From the NCBI GenBank assembly GCA_002084805.1, contig NBMC01000028.1:1-46998 (forward strand): a stretch of DNA of 46,998 nt. The letters run 5' to 3'. Source of the stretch: Spirochaetaceae bacterium 4572_59. Its GTDB lineage: Bacteria; Spirochaetota; Spirochaetia; DSM-2461. Below, in pieces: positions 8,786 to 16,432 of the stretch. The notes under the pieces are model-generated. The model was not told the origin of the DNA and did no database searches. It was given only the letters and a program-made list of their open reading frames with translations. Each line of letters starts with the position of its first letter. The first letter of the stretch is position 1. The position numbers and the translations under genes were made by a program.

Positions 8786-9472
8786 ATGGAAGAACAAAAA
8801 TCTGATTACAAGTTTAGTATTGCAGCTGCTCCAGATTTCGGAATGGTGAATATAACCATTCCCAAGGGAAAAACAATCAAGGCGGAAGCCTCCGCCATGG
8901 TCTATATGGACTCCTCTCTGAAGATGAAAACCAATATGAAGGGCGGATTTAAACGGATGCTCTCGGGAGAAAATCTTTTTATAAATGAGTTTACTGCCGC
9001 ATCAAAGGAGGGGGACATTGGTATAGCTCCGGGAGCTCCCGGAGACATCGCACATGTCTATCTGGAAGATTCTACCGTATTTCTTCAGAACTCCGCCTAT
9101 CTGGCATCCTCACCCGATCTGGAAGTGGGAGTTGATTTTCAGGGTTTCAAAGGATTCTTTTCCGGTGAAAAGATCTTCATGATACGCTGCAGCGGGACAG
9201 GAGACCTCTGGTTCAATACCTATGGAGGATTGATCGAAATCGATGTAAAGGATAACTATGTTGTTGATACGGGTTACATTGTCGGTTTTACAGAAGGTCT
9301 TTCCTACGATGTAAGAGCTGTAGCCGGCCTGAAAAGTATGTTTTTTTCAGGGGAGGGACTAGTCTGCCGCTTTTCCGGGGAAGGTAAAATCTGGATTCAG
9401 ACTAGACTTGCTCCTGCTTTTGTCCGTTGGGCCCAGCCTTTCAGAAGGGTTGAAAAGAAGAAGAACGATTAG
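8786..9472 (+). CDS. AIM24 family protein (TIGR00266), copy 3
   Basis: The third tandem paralogue, 228 residues. The start at ATG 8786 is set by the strong AAAGGAGG at 8773-8780; an upstream in-frame ATG at 8702 would overlap copy 2 by more than 70 bases and lacks such a site. Family features are IPKGKTIKAEASAMVYMDSS, a short MLSGENLFINEFTAAS segment near residue 60, MIRCSGTGDLWFNTYGG near 140, and GEGLVCRFSGEGKIWIQTR at the end. An intrinsic terminator follows within 20 bases, closing the trio. Confidence 0.9.
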   Translation: MEEQKSDYKFSIAAAPDFGMVNITIPKGKTIKAEASAMVYMDSSLKMKTNMKGGFKRMLSGENLFINEFTAASKEGDIGIAPGAPGDIAHVYLEDSTVFLQNSAYLASSPDLEVGVDFQGFKGFFSGEKIFMIRCSGTGDLWFNTYGGLIEIDVKDNYVVDTGYIVGFTEGLSYDVRAVAGLKSMFFSGEGLVCRFSGEGKIWIQTRLAPAFVRWAQPFRRVEKKKND

Positions 9473-9489
9473 TTTTTTTGTTTCTGCAG

Positions 9490-9515
9490 AAAGCCGGCAT
9501 GCTGCCGGTTTCTTT
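9490..9515 (+). terminator. Intrinsic terminator after the AIM24 trio
   Basis: AAAGCCGGCA (9490-9499) pairs with TGCCGGTTT (from 9503) across a three-base loop and is followed by a T-rich tail. It overlaps the end of the convergent TPR gene. Confidence 0.7.
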
Positions 9516-10251
9516 ATGCTTCCAGGACCTGTTTCAGAGCCATAAAACTATCCTTCTGGACCGTGCTGATACAGGTGAATCTTTGTTGTAGTCCCTTAGT
9601 TAAAGTTTCAAGAGCTTCCTTCTGTTTTCCCTGCTGGGACAGTACCTGAGCTGAGTGAAAATAGGCTTCAGGAAAAGTCGGCTCTGTTTTCATCAGTTTT
9701 TCATAAAGGGGAACTGCTTTTTCCCATTCTCCCAGTTTTATATAGTTTAATCCCAGGTTATCCATAATGCCCTTGGAACTATCATTATATTCATGAGCTT
9801 CGAGGTTCAGTTCCAACGCCTTTTGCAGTTCTCCCTGTTCAATCAGGTAGAAACCGAGATTTGTATAGAGTATGGTTGTGATATATCCTTCTTTCATAAG
9901 ATTTTCCAGAGCCTCTACAGCACTGTTCAGTTCACCCTTCTGCCATTGCAGTAGGGAGTAGTAGATCCGGGCTTCCTTATGGGAGAACCTTTTCTCACCT
10001 GTCCCAAGAAGTGGTTTCAGGATGGTATCGGCTTCTTCAATGAGTCCTCTGGTCAGGAGTACGTATCCGCAGGTTAGTTTATGTTTGGCTTTCATTCCTG
10101 ATTGGGACGCGGTTTTAATATATTTAACAGCCTTTTCATACTGTCCTTTTTTAAGAGCCTGTAGACCCATAACAAACAGGAAAAAATTCCAGTATTTAAT
10201 CAGTAGCAGGATGACTATGGCTGCAATTATCAGAATTATGTGTAAGTTCAT
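9514..10251 (-). CDS. Membrane-anchored TPR-repeat protein
   Basis: A 245-residue protein with one N-terminal membrane segment (MNLHIILIIAAIVILLLIKY) followed by tetratricopeptide repeats to the end. Repeat signatures include ALKKGQYEKAVKYI near residue 35, LIEQGELQKALELNLEAHEY near 155 and LGEWEKAVPLYEKLM near 190. TPR arrays bind other proteins, so it is probably a scaffold held at the inner membrane with the repeats in the cytosol or periplasm. CCGGAGGAAAAC before the ATG fixes the start. No partner is evident from the neighbours. Confidence 0.85.
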   Translation of the reverse strand: MNLHIILIIAAIVILLLIKYWNFFLFVMGLQALKKGQYEKAVKYIKTASQSGMKAKHKLTCGYVLLTRGLIEEADTILKPLLGTGEKRFSHKEARIYYSLLQWQKGELNSAVEALENLMKEGYITTILYTNLGFYLIEQGELQKALELNLEAHEYNDSSKGIMDNLGLNYIKLGEWEKAVPLYEKLMKTEPTFPEAYFHSAQVLSQQGKQKEALETLTKGLQQRFTCISTVQKDSFMALKQVLEA

Positions 10252-10300
10252 TTGTTTTCCTCCGGAAAATCACTTGAAGATAACAATACATTATAGCTGC

Positions 10301-10449
10301 TTAGATTCGGCAGGAAGGAAACAATTTCTTCAGGGAATCAAAACCTCTCTGTTTTATCAGATCTATAATCGTTTTAGCTATATCAACAGCTTGTACAGGA
10401 TGTCAGCTGCAACTGTCAGCAACAATACAAGTCTTGTGATTATTTTCAT
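10301..10449 (-). pseudogene. Possible small membrane peptide gene, intact at 23 residues or frameshifted
   Basis: Upstream of the TPR gene and on its strand, ATG at 10449 is preceded by TGGAGAAAAG. The frame encodes a 23-residue hydrophobic peptide (MKIITRLVLLLTVAADILYK plus three) ending at 10378. Shifting frame near the stop continues as AVDIAKTIIDLIKQRGF and onward to 10303, which would make a roughly 50-residue single-pass protein. It may therefore be a frameshifted small gene. Evidence is weak. Confidence 0.25.
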
Positions 10450-10488
10450 ACTTTTCTCCAGATAAGAAATTTATTAAAACCTGAATTC

Positions 10489-11330
10489 GAGCAAATTTCA
10501 AAATAGTCATTTCAGCGCAAAATGCTGCATAAATATGCACGTTTTCAGTTGAGATCCTTGGGTAACCCGGGAATTGAATAGATGCTCAAACCAATTCGGG
10601 ATACTACTCTATGCAACATTCTAATCCAATGACAGGTCCTCTTCAATCCCTCTTGTTTTCACATCATGCTTTTTCAGAAAGCCAACAGAACGGGAACTTG
10701 CTTTCCAAAACGTGTTTCGTACCGTCAAGGAACCATGAAGGAGACCCTACTACTCTTACAGGGAAATGGAACCCTGAAAGATATTCTGGGTATCTGCTCT
10801 GTTCCAAGTCCTGCATCGGTCAGCAGGCTTTCGAGAAGGGTTGAGATGATTGTAAAGGTCTCAGACCTCCATGAGCGAGTCATTAGTCTGTACACCAAAG
10901 AGGTGAATAGGATGGTAAGTCACCTCTCTATTGACAGTACAAGCATAGAATCACGGGAAAAACCCTATCGAAAGAAGGAGAGTGCAAGTATAAAACCTGC
11001 GTTAACCAATAAGAGAAGAAACAGCAAAACTTTCTTATCTTGCAGAACTTCCCGAAGGGAAAGAAGCAGTGGTTCATAGGATATAAGGCCCATCTTGCCG
11101 TTGATGATTTTGGTGTACCCATTAGCTATGTGCTCAGCGGGGCCTGTGTTCATGATAGTCAAGTTGCGGTTCTACTAATCAAGCTAGCTCTACGCTATCA
11201 GGCAAGAACTACTGTAGAGAGAACCAATAGTGAGCTCAAAGATGGATATCTTCCTGCATTATCTGCTTTTATATTTATGCTACTATTTCTGTATATATAT
11301 GAGGTCAGCTTGGCTTTTTGAAATTTGCTC
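10489..11330 (+). mobile_element. Decayed insertion sequence with 15-bp inverted ends
   Basis: An 842-bp element bounded by GAGCAAATTTCAAAA at 10489-10503 and its perfect inverted copy at 11316-11330. It encloses a broken DDE transposase gene of the IS4/IS1182-like type. The element is shorter than a complete IS of this type and lacks part of the catalytic region, so it could only move with help from an intact relative. Confidence 0.8.
10611..11321 (+). pseudogene. Transposase (DDE_Tnp_1 type), frameshifted and deleted
   Basis: Three reading frames are needed to follow this transposase. The N-terminal part includes SPASVSRLSRR and the first catalytic region (LSIDSTSIESREKPY). After a frameshift near 11030 comes KKQWFIGYKAHLAVDDFGVP with GACVHDSQVA, the second conserved region. 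The third aspartate region is missing: the frame jumps from LLIKLAL directly to YQARTTVERTNSELKDGYLP, the segment containing the catalytic glutamate. The end then runs into the IS right terminus. Two deletions and at least one frameshift make it inactive. Confidence 0.78.
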
Positions 11331-11349
11331 TTGAGATACAGTTTTTTTC

Positions 11350-11378
11350 TTGCCCTCTAAGTCCCATTGTTGTAAAAT
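11350..11378 (+). promoter_or_regulatory. Candidate promoter of the cyclic-nucleotide-binding gene, leaderless
   Basis: TTGCCC at 11350-11355 and TAAAAT at 11373-11378 are 17 bases apart. The -10 box ends seven bases before the ATG at 11386, and no Shine-Dalgarno sequence is present. It lies just outside the IS right end. Confidence 0.4.
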
Positions 11379-11385
11379 TTTATTA

Positions 11386-11904
11386 ATGGAAGAATCAGAG
11401 AGATTTTTAGAACCGTTGCTCGATGTGGAAACTATTATTCCTATTCTCAACAGTATATCGATTTTAGGCGGTCTAGACGAAAAAGAGCTCTACATTCTAT
11501 TTCGCCATCTCAAAATAACAAAATATAAAAAAGATGAGATAATATTCCGACAGGGAACGACGGCCAACTATATATACATAGTAAAAAAGGGCCGGGTCAG
11601 ACTCTTTGTCGAAGAAAACCATACGGTCCTTGAGCTGATTGAATTTTCAGTAGGCAATTGTTTTGGCGAGACTTCTCTTATTGGAATCCAGCCTCAATCT
11701 GCCAGCGTTATAGCTGTAGAGGATACGGAACTGATGGTACTGTCAGGCAAAGACCTTTATGAGTTCTACAAAACCGATCCCGAACTCTTCTCCAAGATCA
11801 TAATGAATATTGCCAGGGAGACCTGCCGACGCCTCTCTCAGACCGACAATATTCTACTCCATTACGTATTGGGAAAAAATGACACAACCTTAAAACCCCA
11901 ATAA
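11386..11904 (+). CDS. Stand-alone cyclic nucleotide-binding domain protein (no HTH)
   Basis: A 172-residue protein with a single CRP-type cyclic nucleotide-binding domain at about residues 25-140: FRQGTTANYIYIVKKGRVRL is the beta-roll entry, and GNCFGETSLIGIQPQSASVI matches the phosphate-binding cassette position (FGE...SA). A helix resembling the CRP dimerisation helix follows, but the protein ends where the DNA-binding domain of CRP/FNR regulators should begin. It is therefore a ligand sensor that would need a partner. It is the first cargo gene of the stress island. ATG at 11386 was chosen over one at 11350 because a promoter occupies that interval. Confidence 0.78.
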   Translation: MEESERFLEPLLDVETIIPILNSISILGGLDEKELYILFRHLKITKYKKDEIIFRQGTTANYIYIVKKGRVRLFVEENHTVLELIEFSVGNCFGETSLIGIQPQSASVIAVEDTELMVLSGKDLYEFYKTDPELFSKIIMNIARETCRRLSQTDNILLHYVLGKNDTTLKPQ

Positions 11905-12065
11905 ATTGTGACTGTTTCAAAATGACATATTGTGAATCATCATACTCTGGCTTTTGTGTCTTTTTTCTTCTTTTGAATCCGGGACAAGCGTCTCTGACAA
12001 TGTAATAATTACCTAAAAATACTCTCTAAAGCTCTTCAAATGAACTTTTAAGACTAAACTGAAAA

Positions 12066-12083
12066 TTGGCACATTCCTTGCAT
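12066..12083 (+). promoter_or_regulatory. Sigma-54 (RpoN) promoter of the hsp20 genes
   Basis: TTGGCACATTCCTTGCAT contains the invariant GG (12068-12069) and GC (12080-12081) exactly ten bases apart, in the full TGGCAC-N5-TTGCA context. The expected start of transcription is near 12093, which leaves a leader with GGAGG before the ATG at 12121. Two ATTGTGA copies at 11905 and 11929 are possible upstream activator elements; this is conjecture. Confidence 0.8.
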
Positions 12084-12120
12084 TCCTATTTCTGAAACCA
12101 ATTCAAATGGAGGTGCTGTA

Positions 12121-12579
12121 ATGGCTATCGTTAAATGGAAAAACAAAAATCTGTATGATCCCTGGGCAGAACTGACAAATTTGCAAAGCGAGATCAATGA
12201 ACTTTTCAACTATGACCGTCTACCGAGTACAACCGGTCTGTTCGAACGCAGTGTCACCCCGGCAATTAATTTTGTGGAAAAGGAAAACGAGTACACTGTG
12301 ACATGCGAACTACCCGGGCTGGAAGAAAAGGATATCGACGTGTCCATAGCTTCCAGCGTACTGACAATCAAGGGAAACAAGAAAGGCAGCAGTGAAGAGA
12401 AAAAGGGGAAATACTACAAGAGAGAAATCTGGAGCGGAGGATTCCAGAGAACCCTTTCTCTACCTCACATGGTGGATTCTGAGAAAATATCGGCCGATCT
12501 CAAAGACGGAATGCTCACAGTCTCACTTCCCAAGAAAGAGGAAATGAAGCCCAAACAGATCAGCGTAAAAGTCAAATAG
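12121..12579 (+). CDS. Hsp20/alpha-crystallin small heat-shock protein, copy 1
   Basis: A 152-residue small heat-shock protein, an ATP-independent holdase that keeps unfolding proteins soluble. The alpha-crystallin domain covers about residues 50-140: VTCELPGLEEKDIDVSI, then LTIKGNKKGSSEEKKGKYYK, and LKDGMLTVSLPKKEE, with the usual GxLTVxLPK motif. The C terminus QISVKVK supplies the I-x-V oligomerisation motif. GGAGG seven bases before the ATG sets the start. A sigma-54 promoter precedes it, and a shorter paralogue begins ten bases after its stop. Confidence 0.95.
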   Translation: MAIVKWKNKNLYDPWAELTNLQSEINELFNYDRLPSTTGLFERSVTPAINFVEKENEYTVTCELPGLEEKDIDVSIASSVLTIKGNKKGSSEEKKGKYYKREIWSGGFQRTLSLPHMVDSEKISADLKDGMLTVSLPKKEEMKPKQISVKVK

Positions 12580-12589
12580 GAGGAGAGAG

Positions 12590-12949
12590 ATGGAGAAGAG
12601 AAGAGAGATCGAAAACACAAGAACTAGTTTCCCCGCCTGTACGGATATTTACCTCGGTGAAGAATCTGTTGTTCTGACAATGGAAATGCCCGGAGTGAGC
12701 AAAGAAAATCTCAACATCAGGGTGGAAAAGGATTTGCTGATTATCGACGGCAAGAGGGACTTTGGAGAGATAGAAGGTAATTACAGGATAAGAGAGATCC
12801 GCCCTGGTGATTTTCACCAGGAGTACACCATCGACGATACGATCGACAGGAATAAAATAGAAGCCAGTATAAACGGCGGACTGGCGATTCTAACTCTTGG
12901 TCTCAAAGAATCGATAAAGCCGAGGAAAATATCAGTCAAAGTTCAATAA
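12590..12949 (+). CDS. Hsp20/alpha-crystallin small heat-shock protein, copy 2 (short)
   Basis: A 119-residue paralogue of the preceding chaperone with a short N-terminal arm of about 18 residues. The alpha-crystallin domain shows LTMEMPGVSKENLNIRVEKD, LLIIDGKRDFG and INGGLAILTLGLKESIKP, where GLAILTL stands for the GxLTVxLPK motif with the proline lost. The end is ISVKVQ, again I-x-V. It is ten bases from copy 1 with AGGAGAG as ribosome site, so both are co-transcribed. Unequal Hsp20 pairs often co-assemble; that is family knowledge, not shown here. Confidence 0.92.
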   Translation: MEKRREIENTRTSFPACTDIYLGEESVVLTMEMPGVSKENLNIRVEKDLLIIDGKRDFGEIEGNYRIREIRPGDFHQEYTIDDTIDRNKIEASINGGLAILTLGLKESIKPRKISVKVQ

Positions 12950-12957
12950 GAACAAAA

Positions 12958-12980
12958 AGAGGGCTGCATAGCAGTCCTCT
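12958..12980 (+). other. Stable hairpin between hsp20 and htrA
   Basis: AGAGGGCTGC and GCAGTCCTCT form a ten-pair stem (one G-T pair) with a three-base loop, nine bases after the second hsp20 stop. No T-run follows, so it is more likely an RNA-stabilising or weak attenuating element than a full terminator. Confidence 0.55.
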
Positions 12981-13046
12981 CTCTTCAGTATCTGGCTGGT
13001 CGGGATCAAACTTCCCGATCACTAATGAATCCTTAGGAGGAAAGTT

Positions 13047-14483
13047 ATGAAAAACATCTCATTGCTTCTGGCTCTTTTTTTTATACTGCCCTTCGGCAGT
13101 TTGGACGCGCAGGCAGAAATACATACTGAAATAGATTCAACCGATTCTTATATATACGCCCTTCAGGATAAATACCGAGAAGTGGCTAAATCCGTATTGC
13201 CAGCTGTGGTTGAGATCAACGTAATAGAAATAATAAGACAAAGAATCCCGCAAAGGACCGTCTCCCCCTGGGATTTCTTCGGCATTCCCGATCCCGCCCA
13301 GGAAAATGGTAGAGAAAACCAGCCAGAAGAAAGAGAATTTATAAAGCAGGGGCTGGGTTCTGGCGTCATAATCAGACGCGAAGGAAGAAAGTATTACGTT
13401 ATTACCAATAATCATGTTGTGGGCAACGCCGATGAAATAAGCGTAAGGTTCCATGACGGAAGGGATTTCGAAGCCAAAGTCGTTGGAACAGATGATCGGA
13501 CGGACCTCGCGCTCGTCACTTTCGAGAGCCGGGAATCCCTGTCGGTGATCGAAACGGCCGATTCGGACAGGCTCATGGTGGGCGACATAGTTTTTGCCGT
13601 GGGAAATCCCCTGGGATTTGAATCGACGGTCACACAGGGTATCATCAGCGCTCTGGGTAGAGAAGCTCAGTCGGGAAGCCAGATAGCCGATTTTACTGAA
13701 TACATTCAGACAGATGCGGCTATCAATCCGGGAAATTCGGGAGGAGCTCTCGTCAACCTGAAGGGTGAGCTGATTGGTATAAATACGTGGATCGCCTCTC
13801 GAACGGGGGGAAGCGACGGTATCGGATTCGCCATCCCTGTCAACAGAGTAAATAAAGCAACTGAAGATTTCATTTCAAAAGGAAAGGTAGAATACGGATG
13901 GCTCGGCGTGACCATAGGCGCTCCACCCGAAGAAGGTATGGATTTTGACGGGGAAACGGGAGCTTTTGTGGGGAACCTCTTTCTTGGATCGCCCGCCGAA
14001 AGAGACGGTTTGAAACCGGGAGACCTGATTATTGAAGTGGATAACAGAAAAATTGAAGACAACGGCCAGCTTCAGAGAATCATAGGCACTATGGCTCCGG
14101 GTAGAGAGATCAGATTGAAAGTCATTCGAAACGGTAGAGTGAGTAATATCAATGTGAAATTGGGAGAGCGAAAGCCGGAAGAGGAAATCGCTCGGGACGG
14201 CGGATTATGGCCTGGAATATCCGTTGTTGAATTAAACAGTGACATCCGCGATAAACTGGAACTTCCCAGACGTCTTAAAGGAGTGGTTATTGCCTACGTC
14301 TCTGATGGATCATCCTCTTCATCGGCAGGATTGAGACCGGGTGATGTGATTACAAGAATCAATGGAGACAGGATCGATTCCTTCGAAGATTTCTACGGAA
14401 AAATTAACGAGGAGGGAAATAAAGAGATCTCTTTCCGGATTTATAGGGATGGACAGGAAGCTCTTCTAGGTATTGTCAGATAA
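13047..14483 (+). CDS. degP: Periplasmic serine protease HtrA/DegP with two PDZ domains
   Basis: A 478-residue DegP/HtrA-type protease and chaperone for misfolded envelope proteins. A signal peptide ends near residue 24 (LPFGSLDAQA). The trypsin-like domain shows the triad: His in ITNNHVVGNA (about 122), Asp in DRTDLALVTF (about 154) and Ser in NPGNSGGALVNLKGE (about 232). PDZ1 starts near 290 (YGWLGVTIG) and PDZ2 near 385 (WPGISVVE), giving the two-PDZ DegP layout. AGGAGG precedes the ATG. It is the last cargo gene of the stress island and lies in the same direction as the hsp20 pair. By eye its codons are richer in C and G at third positions than the flanking genes, compatible with transfer. 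Confidence 0.95.
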   Translation: MKNISLLLALFFILPFGSLDAQAEIHTEIDSTDSYIYALQDKYREVAKSVLPAVVEINVIEIIRQRIPQRTVSPWDFFGIPDPAQENGRENQPEEREFIKQGLGSGVIIRREGRKYYVITNNHVVGNADEISVRFHDGRDFEAKVVGTDDRTDLALVTFESRESLSVIETADSDRLMVGDIVFAVGNPLGFESTVTQGIISALGREAQSGSQIADFTEYIQTDAAINPGNSGGALVNLKGELIGINTWIASRTGGSDGIGFAIPVNRVNKATEDFISKGKVEYGWLGVTIGAPPEEGMDFDGETGAFVGNLFLGSPAERDGLKPGDLIIEVDNRKIEDNGQLQRIIGTMAPGREIRLKVIRNGRVSNINVKLGERKPEEEIARDGGLWPGISVVELNSDIRDKLELPRRLKGVVIAYVSDGSSSSSAGLRPGDVITRINGDRIDSFEDFYGKINEEGNKEISFRIYRDGQEALLGIVR

Positions 14484-14503
14484 AACTTACAAGCTAATTA
14501 TTA

Positions 14504-14531
14504 TGAGCTACAGCTGATTGACTGTAGCTCA
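14504..14531 (+). terminator. Perfect dyad after htrA, possible terminator
   Basis: GAGCTACAG (14505-14513) and CTGTAGCTC (14522-14530) form a nine-pair stem with an eight-base loop. No T-run follows, so termination would be inefficient or factor-dependent. Confidence 0.45.
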
Positions 14532-14567
14532 ATTACTACTAAACATACCTTCCGAAATCTGCTTATG

Positions 14568-14592
14568 AAAAAAAAAGAGGAACGCCCGTTCC
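14568..14592 (-). terminator. Intrinsic terminator read on the minus strand
   Basis: Read on the minus strand, GGAAC-GGGC-GTTCC is followed by TC and a run of nine T. It could stop transcription coming from the sensor gene on the right. It lies inside the island boundary, so it may have arrived with the island. The remaining 14484-14932 interval holds this, the IS remnant and a short tandem repeat, and no gene. Confidence 0.45.
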
Positions 14593-14630
14593 TTACTTTG
14601 AGCTGGTTTGATCGGAAGTTGAACAATACC

Positions 14631-14697
14631 TGCTTTTATATTTATGCTACTATTTCTGTATATATATGAGGTCAGCTTGGCTTTTTGAGATTTGCTC
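14631..14697 (+). mobile_element. 67-bp remnant of the IS right end
   Basis: This matches the right end of the IS at 11264-11330 in 66 of 67 positions, in the same orientation (TGCTTTTATATTTATGC to the terminal TTTGCTC). It is the right boundary of the stress island. No other part of the IS is present. Confidence 0.9.
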
Positions 14698-14748
14698 ATT
14701 CATTTATTTTATTCGTCAATCAATATGGCAGTAATTTGTAAAAAAAAT

Positions 14749-14786
14749 ATAATTCTGATATTTAGATAATTCTGATATTTAGATAA
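14749..14786. repeat. Short tandem repeat, 17-bp unit, 2.2 copies
   Basis: ATAATTCTGATATTTAG occurs twice back to back at 14749-14782, followed by the first four bases of a third unit. It is in an AT-rich spacer and has no evident function. Confidence 0.85.
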
Positions 14787-14932
14787 ATCTGTTGATACAA
14801 TTAACGATTATAGACATAAAGACAACAACAGCAATAAGTCTGATAGTATGCATCAGAATAAAAATATGGACCTGAACAGCATAGGCATCTGAAAGAGAAG
14901 ACTGAGTATTCCCTCCCCATTATTACCTCGTT

Positions 14933-16276
14933 TTATTGCAGCATTTTCCGGACTTTTTCCAACATCTGTATTTCCTTAAAAGGTTTGTGGATAAAGCAGG
15001 TCTTGTCTGATTCTGTAATTTCCTTCAGGTTCTGAACTTTGAAGTATCCTGATATAAACAAGACCTTTATATCGGGATTTATACTTTTTATGGCATCATA
15101 ACTGTCTGGTCCTGTCATTTCCGGCATGACCATATCCATAATAATCAGATCAAAAAGGCCAGGGTGTCTTTTGAACTGAAAAAGCCCATTTTTCCCATTT
15201 CCTGTCGCAATAACCGTGTATCCCTCTTTTTCAAGCAACTCGGTCAGCATCTTTCTCAGGATTGGTTCATCATCCACCAGAAGAATTGTACCGCTTACAG
15301 GAGCAAGGGCAGCCTCCTGAGCAAGCTCCGGACTGGACTTTATGAGTAGTTTTTTATTAAGATCAGCAGCTCTTTGTGCAGATTCGTTTATGATATTCGA
15401 ATACTCCAAGGCTTGGTTATTATTCTGAACAGTTTTCTGAAGAAGTTCAGAGGCAGATAGTATACCAGTCAGGATGTTGTTATAGTCATGAGCTATCTCC
15501 CCCGCAATCTTTCCGATGGTATCCAGTTTATGTTCAAGTCTTATTTCTGTGTCTTTCATCTTTGTAATATCAACCGCGACTGCAATAATAGCATCTTCTT
15601 CAAATGCCTCATGGGGACAGAGGATCCTTGTCGTTTGGAGCCAGCAGATGTTCCCAGCACCGTCTCGGAATCTTTCCTGGCTTATACTCAAAGGATTAGC
15701 GCTGTGAAATACTTTCTGATCCTCCTCAAGCATAGCTTCTAAATCTTTTCTACCGAGCTGTAAGTGAAGATACAAAGAACCCTGAACCTTTTCTTTCTTC
15801 AGATTGAGAGCCTTGGCAAAGGAATTGTTTACAGCTAAAAAACGGCCCTCACGATTTCTTACAAAAACAAAGGCAGGAATCAAGTCGAACAGGAGTTTGT
15901 AGCGTTTCCGGTCGACAGGATCGACAAAACAGAGATTCAGATAATTCTTAATACGACGTTGAACTACGGCAGCGACAAAAGGGAAAGTCAGAACATCTTT
16001 TATATAAGGAGGGAGTATAAGGGGGGCAAGCTCATGGGCATGGCAGATAAAAAGTACAGGTATTGCCTTTTTCTTCTCTGATGTTTTAATGTCTTGTGAA
16101 TCGGTCAGTATCAGAGCAGGGCAATTATCATCTAGGATTCTATAAACTTCCCATATTTCACTGACGCTGTAAATGGTAAAATTTGCCAGTATTTTTTCAA
16201 GTTCTTTGCGAAATTCTCTATTCCGGCAGTAGAGGAGTATGATTGAGTTTGTGCTTTCAGTCTTCAAATCACCCAT
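14933..16276 (-). CDS. Hybrid sensor protein: PAS, histidine box and receiver, no ATPase domain
   Basis: A 447-residue two-component protein. Residues about 10-110 look like a degenerate receiver fold, and a PAS domain follows at about 130-240 (DLIPAFVFVRNREGRFLAVN). A HisKA-type helix carries the phospho-accepting histidine in GEIAHDYNNIL (about 257-267). From about 327 a complete receiver domain shows TILLVDDEP, the phospho-acceptor in LIIMDMVMPE and the lysine in FIHKPF. Only some 60 residues separate the H-box from the receiver, so the HATPase_c domain that should sit there is absent. The frame is open, so this looks like an in-frame loss. It may act as a phosphorelay intermediate served by another kinase. 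Confidence 0.85.
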   Translation of the reverse strand: MGDLKTESTNSIILLYCRNREFRKELEKILANFTIYSVSEIWEVYRILDDNCPALILTDSQDIKTSEKKKAIPVLFICHAHELAPLILPPYIKDVLTFPFVAAVVQRRIKNYLNLCFVDPVDRKRYKLLFDLIPAFVFVRNREGRFLAVNNSFAKALNLKKEKVQGSLYLHLQLGRKDLEAMLEEDQKVFHSANPLSISQERFRDGAGNICWLQTTRILCPHEAFEEDAIIAVAVDITKMKDTEIRLEHKLDTIGKIAGEIAHDYNNILTGILSASELLQKTVQNNNQALEYSNIINESAQRAADLNKKLLIKSSPELAQEAALAPVSGTILLVDDEPILRKMLTELLEKEGYTVIATGNGKNGLFQFKRHPGLFDLIIMDMVMPEMTGPDSYDAIKSINPDIKVLFISGYFKVQNLKEITESDKTCFIHKPFKEIQMLEKVRKMLQ

Positions 16277-16432
16277 AAATCCACCCAGTTTATTGTTCCT
16301 ACTATGAATACTAATAGTTTCCGAGTGAATATTCTCTGTTATTTTTATCTTTCAACGTAAGCATTCAGCTATACAGAAGGTTTTTAGCATTCACCATTTG
16401 ATTCAATCTGAAAAATCTTTTAGGTTATAAAA

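Larger units (their letters stand above)
10489..14697. mobile_element. Composite transposon-like island carrying proteostasis genes
   Basis: The unit is bounded on the left by a decayed IS (10489-11330) and on the right by a 67-bp copy of that IS's right end (14631-14697) in the same orientation. The outermost left end reads GAGCAAATTTCAAAA and the outermost right end is its inverted copy with one mismatch. Both outer ends abut ATTC (10485-10488 and 14698-14701), consistent with a 4-bp target duplication of the whole unit; the inner junction at 11331 does not have it. Cargo genes: a cyclic-nucleotide-binding protein, two Hsp20 proteins and HtrA. A four-base match can arise by chance, so mobility is an inference. 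Confidence 0.6.

Noticed and set aside
10022..10465. 147-residue open frame on the plus strand
   Set aside because: It is mostly antisense to the TPR gene, and its composition is not protein-like.
14565..14671. 35-residue frame running into the IS remnant
   Set aside because: It is a chance chimera of island sequence and IS end, with no ribosome site.
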